DNA of 64,000 nt. It comes from MFD04580-c1 sp963702995 (GTDB taxonomy: Bacteria > Planctomycetota > Phycisphaerae > Tepidisphaerales > Tepidisphaeraceae). Location: positions 496,001-560,000 of the forward strand of contig OY969783.1 of assembly GCA_963702995.1 (NCBI GenBank). The letters are read 5' to 3'. The first letter of the stretch is position 1, and every line of letters starts with the position of its first letter. Under the pieces are notes generated by a model. The model was not told the origin of the DNA. It saw only the letters and a list, made by a program, of their open reading frames with translations, and ran no database searches. Shown one piece after another: positions 16,866 through 24,052 of this stretch. Made by a program: the position numbers and the translations under genes.

Positions 16866-17414
16866 ATGGCACTGGTCATCAAAGCATCCGTCAGTCGTAA
16901 GCTCACCGAGGATTTCAATTCCAAGGGCTGGGCCCTGGAGCTGCAATCGGAATTCGATCCCCGGATGCTGGACGATACGGAAGGTTTAGCCAAGAGCACC
17001 GACTTCCTCTTCCAGATCGCCAACGATCTGCTGGACCAGCAGGTCACCAGCTCGGCTTCCAACCGTACGGGAAACGGCGAGGCCTACAACCGTTCCAAGC
17101 AGAACCCCGATGGCGGGCATGTCAACCGAAATGGTTCCTACGGCCACAACGGCGCGAACGGGACCAGTGGCAATGGTAACGGCGCGCGGTCCAAGTCCAA
17201 TGGCTCCGCCGGGCACAAGGAGCGACCCATCACCGCCGCCCAGATCAACGCTATCCAGAAGATGGCCACTCGGCTGGACACCAACGGCGATGCTGTGGCC
17301 CGGGAGGACTTCAACGCTCCGCTGAAAGAACTATCGATCAAGCAGGCGAGCCAGCTGATCGACAACCTCAAGAAGGCCATCGAAGCCCCGAGCGGGCAAG
17401 GGGTGCAGTCGTGA
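16866..17414 (+). CDS. Hypothetical protein with Asn/Gly/Ser-rich linker, coupled to a RecB-like nuclease
   Basis: 182 residues; CAGGAGA before ATG 16866. N-terminal ordered part (1-62; RKLTEDFNSKGWALELQSEF), then a low-complexity Asn/Gly/Ser linker (about 65-115), then a helical C-terminus (ITAAQINAIQKMATRL, about 122-137). The stop overlaps the GTG of the next gene (GTGA), so it is co-translated with a RecB/Cas4-like nuclease. The flexible linker between two folded ends recalls single-strand-binding or recombination accessory proteins, but no OB-fold signature is seen. A role in DNA repair or recombination is inferred from its partner. Confidence 0.65.
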   Translation: MALVIKASVSRKLTEDFNSKGWALELQSEFDPRMLDDTEGLAKSTDFLFQIANDLLDQQVTSSASNRTGNGEAYNRSKQNPDGGHVNRNGSYGHNGANGTSGNGNGARSKSNGSAGHKERPITAAQINAIQKMATRLDTNGDAVAREDFNAPLKELSIKQASQLIDNLKKAIEAPSGQGVQS

Positions 17415-18273
17415 TCGCCGCAAGCATCACCCCTATGGGCGCCGGAAATAGCCGCGCCAAAGGTCCCAACGAAATTGCAAAGTCGATCACCGGCCGGGAT
17501 TATCTGTCGTTCAGCCAGGTCACGACCTATCAGAACTGCAAGCTGAAATGGTTCTTCACATACGTGGAGTCGGCAAAGCCGGAAAGCATCGCAGCGCCGC
17601 TGTTGCTCGGGAGCTCGATCCATGCCGCTCTGCAACACCACCTGGAACGGCAGCTTGCGGTGGAAACGCCCGCAACGATCGATGAACTCATGGACGTGTT
17701 CCGGCAGAAGTGGACAGCGGAGGCCCGGGATACACCGATCGACTACAGCCGCGAGGAGAACGCCCAGTCGCAAGCAGAGATCGCCAGGCGGATGCTGGAA
17801 GCGTTTCTGGCCACTTCCTACAGCCATCCCGAGGGCCAGACCCTGGGCATTGAGGAAACGCTACGGGTTTCCCTGCACCCGGAAATTCCGGATCTGGTGG
17901 CGAAGGTGGACCTGATTGCCGCCGTCGATCATGAACTGGTCATCACGGACTTCAAAACCGCGCGGTCGATGTGGGGCCGGACGCCGCTGAAGATCATGCC
18001 GCGCAACTCCACCTGTACGGGGAGGCTGCCAAATGTATCGCCGAGGATCTGGAGTTTCCGGTCAGGCTGCGGTTCATCGTGTTGACCAAAGCCAAGACCC
18101 CGAGGGTGGAATCCATCGAGATCGCTACAGATCCCAGTAAGGTACAGATGACGACGAAGATCATCCGGAATGTCTTCAAATCCATGCAGACCGGTGTGGT
18201 CTATCCGTCACCATCTGCCCTGAATTGCTCGGGATGTCCCTTCAAGCAGCGATGTGCAAAATGGCAATCCTGA
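17411..18273 (+). CDS. RecB/Cas4-like PD-(D/E)XK nuclease with a single-base frameshift
   Basis: About 287 residues when the two frames are joined; the first runs 17411 to about 17975, the second on to 18273. Motifs: an N-terminal SFSQVTTYQNCKLKWFF (S-x-Y-x-x-C-P-like), a nuclease core with D in LVAKVDLIAA, then VITDFKTA (D-F-K), and a C-terminal CSGCPFKQRC that with the N-terminal Cys would bind an iron-sulfur cluster, as in AddB/Cas4 proteins. The break lies in a G4 run (17973-17976); one more G restores MWGPDAAEDHAAQLHLYG. It starts at a GTG that overlaps the previous stop. It probably processes DNA ends for the element. Confidence 0.75.
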
Positions 18274-18370
18274 ACTGACACCCCACGCCTATCCGGAGCA
18301 AGAGAACCGAATGGAAAAATCCTGTAGAGACTTGTGATGACTGAAAAGCACATTTCTTGAAAGGACTGTT

Positions 18371-18901
18371 ATGAACACGTTAGAGAAATTGCGAGAAGTT
18401 GAGCCCTCCCTGTCTGATCGGGACTATTTCGACCGGATCATTGAAGTCTCCGTCGATCACTTTCTTCTTGAGACGGTGAACGCCGACCCTAACAAGGCGG
18501 GCGACTGGCAGAACTGCATGCAGGACATTGAGGGGGGAGGCGGGCACCCGCCTCAAACGGATCCCTTCTTCACCTTTCTGGAGTGTGCGGACGCGCGTCA
18601 GCAAAATAAGATCATCCGCGGTTCCGGGATCCCGCGATTCCTCGACTGGATCTGTGAGCTTGCTCGTGGCCGCACTGTCACGTCTGACGACTGGGAGAAC
18701 GCGCTGTTCGCCTCCGCAAAAGATGAATTCCTGTGTGGATTTGTCAGTGGCCTATTCAATAGGGGCGTTAGCCCGATTCACTTCGACGAATTCATCGAGT
18801 GGCGCAGAATCTCTGGCACTACGGGCGAAGAAGCACGCCGCGTCTTTGATCGGTTGGTCATCCAACGGGACAGGTCCGCCTTGGAAGCTGTCTGTGCCTA
18901 A
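18371..18901 (+). CDS. Hypothetical protein
   Basis: 176 residues; CTTGAAAGGACTG before ATG 18371. Mostly helical, acidic, with Trp/Phe-rich segments (FFTFLECADARQQNKII, FLDWICELARGR). No known motif and no membrane segment. It stands alone between the nuclease gene and a nuclease-like gene. The following 220 bases contain nothing I can assign. Confidence 0.55.
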   Translation: MNTLEKLREVEPSLSDRDYFDRIIEVSVDHFLLETVNADPNKAGDWQNCMQDIEGGGGHPPQTDPFFTFLECADARQQNKIIRGSGIPRFLDWICELARGRTVTSDDWENALFASAKDEFLCGFVSGLFNRGVSPIHFDEFIEWRRISGTTGEEARRVFDRLVIQRDRSALEAVCA

Positions 18902-19128
18902 GACGGCAACCGAAACAACCCTAATCAGTCATCACGGGTCACCCTTGGTCTCATCGGCCAAGAGTGATTTCGTGTGGACACAGACTCAGCATAGCGATGA
19001 GGCGTCTCTGATCTTCGAGCACAACCTGATTACCTTGATCTCTTGTACCAGGGCAGTCCCTTGGGAACTCTGAATCGCGAACGGCCGTCGTTGCCAAGGG
19101 TTCTGAAGTGGACTCAAGGAAAGGCTCG

Positions 19129-19923
19129 ATGAGTGTACTCTTGGAACTGAATGGCAAGGCCGGCCGGGTGTGCGCTCAAGCCCAGGCCGGAGAAATCAGA
19201 TGCCCGCTCATCGTGAGAAGCTCGTCCGAAGATGTTCTTTCCGGGGAAACATTCGGGCATCTTCGCCACATCCGTCCCCATCTATGGCTAGCACCCCTGA
19301 TCCAAGTCGGACTCGGCGCCAAGACCCATTCAAGGGTGTGGTACCGAAACCTCTCGATTCGCCTCTGGGAAAGGCAAAATCGGTTTCCCCCGGAACTGCT
19401 CAAATTCAGGGAGGGAAACACCGAGCCGGACATCATCATCGAGTGGGAGAACCCGCCGACGACGGTGTGGCTGGAGGCAAAGTACACCAGTGGACTTGCG
19501 CAGGGGACGACGCACTCCGATCAGAACGATCAGGTCGTCCGGGGCATCCGGACACTGCTGGCGGCCACGGGCCACATTCAGACCAAGCGGTTGTTCCAGA
19601 TTCCACGTCGAATCCCGGTTTGGATGGCCCTGCTGAACGCCAGGCCCGATCCGCTGGTCGAGCGATATCGCGATCCCAGGAAACTCGCCAGAAGCCTGCG
19701 GGGCATCATCACGCCCAAACACCTGCCCGCCGATCCGTTCATCGGCACCGTTACCTGGAACGACATCGCTGAGATCCTCGAAGCTCACCAGGCGCAGATG
19801 ACGGCGGCGGAGCGATCGGTGAGCAAGGCGATCAGCGAATATCTCCGATTCAAGAGTTCGATGGTCGGTGAACTCCGCACCCGCCGGGCAGTGCAATCGC
19901 GTCTGCTGATTCCGACGGCCTGA
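19129..19923 (+). CDS. PD-(D/E)XK nuclease-like protein
   Basis: 264 residues from ATG 19129 (CAAGGAAAGG site). The core reads EPDIIIEW (D101) then VWLEAKYT (E116-A-K118), the D...ExK arrangement of restriction-like nucleases, with a basic region after it (residues about 140-200). No methyltransferase partner immediately follows, although a D12-class adenine methylase begins 135 bases downstream, so the two could be a restriction-modification pair. That pairing is an inference from position; the specificity is unknown. Confidence 0.6.
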   Translation: MSVLLELNGKAGRVCAQAQAGEIRCPLIVRSSSEDVLSGETFGHLRHIRPHLWLAPLIQVGLGAKTHSRVWYRNLSIRLWERQNRFPPELLKFREGNTEPDIIIEWENPPTTVWLEAKYTSGLAQGTTHSDQNDQVVRGIRTLLAATGHIQTKRLFQIPRRIPVWMALLNARPDPLVERYRDPRKLARSLRGIITPKHLPADPFIGTVTWNDIAEILEAHQAQMTAAERSVSKAISEYLRFKSSMVGELRTRRAVQSRLLIPTA

Positions 19924-19982
19924 CACACGACCGCGCTTGGGAGGGCTCTCGGGCGATTCTCTCGGTATGGGAGTTGGTGTGA

Positions 19983-20001
19983 CGGTCGAAAGGTTCGACC
20001 G
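19983..20001. other. Short hairpin in the gap before the methylase gene
   Basis: CGGTCGAA, loop AGG, TTCGACCG: perfect 8-bp stem between the nuclease-like and methylase genes. It is followed by a C run, not T, so it is unlikely to be an intrinsic terminator. Confidence 0.35.
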
Positions 20002-20058
20002 CCCCCCATCCGGACGGGCTTACCGCCCATCCACAACTCCTCATTCCACGGAGAGAAC

Positions 20059-20943
20059 ATGTCCACCACGCTCTTGAGCGAGCAAGCCACCTATTCCCCT
20101 CAAAGGCTTCGGCCGCCGTTGAAGGTACACGGCGGAAAGTTTTACCTGGCCCGTCAGATTATCCAGACGCTTCCGCAACGCCGGCATTTTTGCGAGCCCT
20201 TCGCCGGTGGCGCCAGCGTATTGTTGAATCTGAACCCTGATCGGTGGGGGCGGCGGGTGCTGTCAGACCTGAATCCCAAGCGGGTCAACCTGTTTCTGAT
20301 GATCCGCGACCGCTGTGATGAGCTGATTAAGAAGTTGGCCGGCATCGAATACACCGAAGCGAACTTCAAAGAATCCACGGCTCGGGATCGACAGCGACCG
20401 GACGGGAATCCTATCGAGCCAGGCGACGCCATGCATGCGGCCATCGATTATTTCGTGCGAATGCGAATGAGCCGGGGCGGGTTGGGCACGGCCTTCGCGT
20501 GGAGCGATCGGCTTCGGGGTGGCCAGCCGGGCGATGTCAATGCATGGGAAACGATTCGAGAGGGCCGGGATGGATTGCCCGCCATCAGCCGACGACTCGC
20601 CGGGGTGGAAATCCTCAACCGAGATGCCATCGAAGTGCTGGCGGAATACGGGAATGATCCGCAATGGTTGTTCTATCTTGACCCGCCGTACCTGCACTCG
20701 ACCCGTACGGCGACCACTTCCTACGGGATCTTCGAGATGAACGAAGATGAGCATCGGCGACTGGCGACGGTTGCCAATGCGTCCACGGCTGCGATCGCTC
20801 TGTCCGGTTACGAGAGCCATCAATATCGGCAGTGGTGCGCTGACTGGAGTCGGGCGACTTGGAGCATGCCCAATCACTCGGCCCAACACGGCAAAAAGCA
20901 GCGCCGCCAGGAAATTCTGTGGCTGAACAAACACCGTTGGTGA
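20059..20943 (+). CDS. D12-class DNA adenine methylase (Dam-like)
   Basis: 294 residues; GGAGAGAAC before ATG 20059. Motifs in order: KVHGGKFYLA (X, about 22-31), CEPFAGGASVLLN (I, about 47-59), LSDLNPK, and FYLDPPY (IV, about 212-218), the DPPY box of N6-adenine methylases of the alpha group. The expected reaction is S-adenosylmethionine-dependent methylation of adenine, often in GATC-like sites; the specificity cannot be read from sequence. It is flanked by a nuclease-like gene upstream and could protect element DNA or form a restriction system with it. Confidence 0.9.
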   Translation: MSTTLLSEQATYSPQRLRPPLKVHGGKFYLARQIIQTLPQRRHFCEPFAGGASVLLNLNPDRWGRRVLSDLNPKRVNLFLMIRDRCDELIKKLAGIEYTEANFKESTARDRQRPDGNPIEPGDAMHAAIDYFVRMRMSRGGLGTAFAWSDRLRGGQPGDVNAWETIREGRDGLPAISRRLAGVEILNRDAIEVLAEYGNDPQWLFYLDPPYLHSTRTATTSYGIFEMNEDEHRRLATVANASTAAIALSGYESHQYRQWCADWSRATWSMPNHSAQHGKKQRRQEILWLNKHRW

Positions 20944-20988
20944 GGTCTGACCACGGGCGGTCGCTGGCTCTTCATAAGTTGTCCAGCC

Positions 20989-21849
20989 ATGAATGCGACA
21001 GAGAATGATCGGCCTGTGCGGTCTGGCACCGCCGTTTACGTATCAGGACTCCTGGAGCGCAGGCATCCGGACTTGCTCCGGCAGCTGGAGAAGGTGCTGT
21101 GCCGTGCGGGAATTGGCCTCGCCCGATTGCACAACACCCGGGACATCTGGGTAAGAGATTTCATGCCGATCCAGCGGCACGACGGGGTTCTGGTCAGTTA
21201 CACCTACAACCCCGATTACCTCCGCTGCGGATACAGCCAACTCATCACAGATTGGAAGAAGGCGATGCCGTTTCATTCGCCGGAGCTCGTCGATTGTGGC
21301 TTGGTGCTGGATGGTGGAAACGTCCTTCTGCATGGCCGGAAGGCCATCGTCACAGACAAGATATTCACCGAGAATCCACAATTGTCCCGGCGTCAGGTCG
21401 AGTCGCGGTTGCGCGACGCGTTTGAATTGGACAAATTGGTCACCATCCCCGTCGAACCGGGCGATCTCTTCGGTCACGCCGACGGCATGGCTGCCTGGGT
21501 CGGCGCCGATCGCGTTCTGATGAATAGCTACCGGAAGATCGACCGCCAATTTCACCGGGAGCTTAAGTCCATTCTCTCTAACGCAGGGCTGGATGTGGTC
21601 GAACTTCCCTACGTCCCTGACCTGCGACCGCAGGAAATTCCGTCGGCCAGCGGCACCTACACCAACGTTCTGATCCTCCCCGGGATCGTCCTGCTGCCCA
21701 CGTACGGCATCCGGGAAGACGAAGAAGCCGCCCGTCGCGTTGGAGTCGAGTTTCCCGACCACAACATCGCCACTGTGCGTCACTCGAGCATAGCTCGCGA
21801 AGGCGGCAGCCTCCATTGTGTGTCATGGAATTTGACGCTCAGGCACTGA
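20989..21849 (+). CDS. Agmatine deiminase / peptidyl-arginine-deiminase-family protein
   Basis: 286 residues. Family motifs are present: RDIWVRDFMPI (about 49-59), VLDGGNVLLHG (about 105-115), FGHADGMAAW (about 162-171) and the C-terminal GGSLHCVSW with the catalytic Cys (about 275). All residues of the guanidino-group catalytic set (Asp, His, Cys) appear intact, so it should hydrolyse agmatine or a similar guanidine compound. It is shorter than typical agmatine deiminases (about 350-370), missing an N-terminal portion. Finding it inside a mobile element beside a methylase is unusual; it may be cargo. Confidence 0.8.
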   Translation: MNATENDRPVRSGTAVYVSGLLERRHPDLLRQLEKVLCRAGIGLARLHNTRDIWVRDFMPIQRHDGVLVSYTYNPDYLRCGYSQLITDWKKAMPFHSPELVDCGLVLDGGNVLLHGRKAIVTDKIFTENPQLSRRQVESRLRDAFELDKLVTIPVEPGDLFGHADGMAAWVGADRVLMNSYRKIDRQFHRELKSILSNAGLDVVELPYVPDLRPQEIPSASGTYTNVLILPGIVLLPTYGIREDEEAARRVGVEFPDHNIATVRHSSIAREGGSLHCVSWNLTLRH

Positions 21850-21953
21850 GAACCAACCATGGAGCGGGAGTGCGTTGATCGCAGCGCCAATCCTGACGAT
21901 TCTGTCCGCCGCAGTGGCCGCAACTGGGAACGTTACGGTGCCGAACCTGCTTA

Positions 21954-22769
21954 TTAAGCCGTCTCCGTCGATACGACGTTCTGGCGATGAAGCTCTCGGC
22001 CGTAGCGGAGCGAATCACGGAAGCGGCGCAGCCGGTCGGTGTCCCTCGGCGTGATCGCACGCCGAAAGTGGAAGACCGTGTTCCGCAGGTCGGTGATCTG
22101 CTTGAAGTCCTCGTCGATGACTTCGCGGCTGGAGGTGAATGCCGTCTCGAAGGTCAGCCAGTTCGACTTTGCGCAAATCAGTCCGCGGTATTGGTCGAAA
22201 GTGAAATCGGCCACGGCCCGAAGCGGCCGGGTGTTTTCGGGCAGCGTCATATTAGCCAACAGGGGTGGTAGGCCTGTGTCGCCGGTGATTTCGGTGATGA
22301 GGTCGCGCACCTCGTGCTCAATCTCATAAATCAGCACGAATGCTTCTGCAAAATCGTTCAGCCGGCCGAACACGTCGGCCACGCAAAGCACACCTACCAG
22401 CTTAACGTCCGTTCCTACCAACACGTAATCGACGTCGCTCCAGTCGGTGGCTGTGTCGATGAACGTCTCAGGATCAATAAAACGGGCCGGCTCCATGCAG
22501 TCGCGCACGGGGAGATCGATGGGCTTAATGCTTGATCGGCGCAGGTCAGCCACGCGCTTGCCGAAGCATCGCCAGGTAAATACGCCCGTGATCCGGCCGT
22601 TCTTAGTGACGGGTAGTTGCGAATAGCCGCTGTCCATCATTCGGTCGAGCGCATCCCACGCTGGAGTATCATCGGGGACGGTTAGCACCTCCTGCCCCTT
22701 GGGCAGGAGTGCCCATGCCGGGCCGAACGGCCCGGGGCGACGAGTTGTGGTTCCAATAGAATCCGCCAT
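21954..22769 (-). CDS. CBS-pair protein with C-terminal HEPN-like domain
   Basis: 271 residues. The N-terminal half (about 25-140) contains two CBS motifs (WDALDRMMDSGYSQLPVTKN and VDYVLVGTDVKLVGVLCVAD), which bind adenosine nucleotides. The C-terminal half is helical with R229-N-T-V-F-H234, the R-x4-H signature of HEPN RNases. A nucleotide sensor joined to a HEPN RNase fits an abortive-infection effector; this is an inference. It is last in a minus-strand run and 12 bases after a PD-(D/E)XK-like gene. A truncated second copy of its 5' part lies at 23834-24052. Confidence 0.65.
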   Translation of the reverse strand: MADSIGTTTRRPGPFGPAWALLPKGQEVLTVPDDTPAWDALDRMMDSGYSQLPVTKNGRITGVFTWRCFGKRVADLRRSSIKPIDLPVRDCMEPARFIDPETFIDTATDWSDVDYVLVGTDVKLVGVLCVADVFGRLNDFAEAFVLIYEIEHEVRDLITEITGDTGLPPLLANMTLPENTRPLRAVADFTFDQYRGLICAKSNWLTFETAFTSSREVIDEDFKQITDLRNTVFHFRRAITPRDTDRLRRFRDSLRYGRELHRQNVVSTETA

Positions 22770-22781
22770 CAGTGTTGCCTC

Positions 22782-23591
22782 TTACGCGGGCGTGTTCGAG
22801 CCGCCGTCAGCGGCAACTGTGTTTGATGCGTCGCTGATCTCAGTCCTCACATGGTCGCACTGCCAGACATAAACACGGCCTAGCCGAGTGATCCCCATCA
22901 GCACCTCTTGCGCGGCAAGCAACGTAGTTCGTAGTGCGCCAGCAGTGCCGAGCCGCACGTCGGCGGGTATACGGCTTTCAAATAACGGAAATGCTGCCGC
23001 AATCTCTGCGCGTGAGGTATTGCGCGAGGGTTCAGCAAGATTGGGAGACAAAATACGAGCAAAAAGCTTTCTCTGAACCTCCAAATGGTCCGCCTCGTGG
23101 GCCTTGCCGAATAATTGCGATTCTGCCTGCTCCATACACCCGAAAACAAAATACCGTGCGTTGGGTGGCTCCGATGTTGCGACAGTTACTAAACGCGCCA
23201 AGTCCTGAATCACATCAAGTCGCAAGCTTGAGCGGTTTGAATCGTCAACTGTTAAAGCCCACTTAAGTTCAATTGCTCCAAAACGGCTTACGTCATCTTT
23301 CTCATCGCCGAGGCAGACGTCCATACGCGCACCTCCGGGTGCATCCTTCCAGATCGCGGGTGCCTGGTTAATGCGAAGCCATTTGGATTGCCTCTGGGCC
23401 TGAAGGATTTCGACGAGGATCATTCTCGCAGGATCTTCGCGAATGTGATAACCGATGATCTTTGCGCAGCACAGTTGCATCCATCCTGCCAAGCCAGACG
23501 CAATACACCATGCAAGATGATTCTCGGCGTTCGGAATCATCCGCATCATCTGCTCATGTGTTAGCTGTACGGTTTCGCTATTTGACGCCAT
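22782..23591 (-). CDS. PD-(D/E)XK-like protein between an ATPase and a CBS-HEPN gene
   Basis: 269 residues; GAAGGATGAAG before ATG 23591. The centre carries D91 (ARMDVCLGD) and E108-L-K110 (AIELKWAL), 17 residues apart, as in PD-(D/E)XK enzymes. No other domain is recognised; the C-terminal 130 residues are helical. It is translated just before the CBS-HEPN gene and is preceded by a fragment of an SMC-like ATPase. Its place in the cassette suggests a nuclease partner of the ATPase. Confidence 0.55.
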   Translation of the reverse strand: MASNSETVQLTHEQMMRMIPNAENHLAWCIASGLAGWMQLCCAKIIGYHIREDPARMILVEILQAQRQSKWLRINQAPAIWKDAPGGARMDVCLGDEKDDVSRFGAIELKWALTVDDSNRSSLRLDVIQDLARLVTVATSEPPNARYFVFGCMEQAESQLFGKAHEADHLEVQRKLFARILSPNLAEPSRNTSRAEIAAAFPLFESRIPADVRLGTAGALRTTLLAAQEVLMGITRLGRVYVWQCDHVRTEISDASNTVAADGGSNTPA

Positions 23592-23615
23592 TGAACTTCA
23601 TCCTTCTTCAAACGG

Positions 23616-23832
23616 TCATAACTCGCTGCCGAACAGCAGGTAGTTGTCTGGCCTACGCGCCAGTTCAAGTCGGATCACGTCCGCCGGTAGTTGTTCAACA
23701 TTCGGACGGGTTGTCGCGGTCATGATGATTTGAAACGCGGAGCGCATCGGGGACGAGTGCCACGTAGCGAGCAAAGTCACCATTCGATGACAAATCCCGA
23801 CTTCCATGTCAGCTTCTCGCGGACTGTCCAGC
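23616..23832 (-). pseudogene. C-terminal remnant of a second SMC-like ATPase
   Basis: About 72 codons matching the end of the intact ATPase at 23952-26021: LDSPREADMEVG here against LDSPRESDMEAP there, followed by FQIIMTATT against FQVIVTTTT. Upstream sequence is gone: at about 23832 it switches abruptly into a copy of the CBS gene. It is the trace of a duplicated cassette with an internal deletion. Confidence 0.65.
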
Positions 23833-23833
23833 A

Positions 23834-24052
23834 ACGCGCTTGCCGAAGCATCGCCAGGTGAACGCGCAGCGTGATCCGGCCGTTCTTAGTCACGGGTAGT
23901 CGCGAGTAACCGCTGTCCATCATCCGGTCGATCGCGTCCCACGCCAGTGTATCATCGGGGACGGTTAACACCTCCTGCCCCTTGGGCAGAAGTGCCCACG
24001 CCGGACCGAACGGTCCCGGCCGGCGCGTTGACGTTCCAATCGAATTTGGCAT
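23834..24052 (-). repeat. Partial duplicate of the CBS gene 5' end
   Basis: About 220 bases resemble 22552-22769 closely (same start, GPFGPAWALLPKGQEVLT region in both), with a few substitutions and one indel that shifts the frame. The copy begins inside the 3' end of the intact ATPase gene and stops at the ATPase remnant. Only the first CBS motif survives, so it is nonfunctional. Confidence 0.7.
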
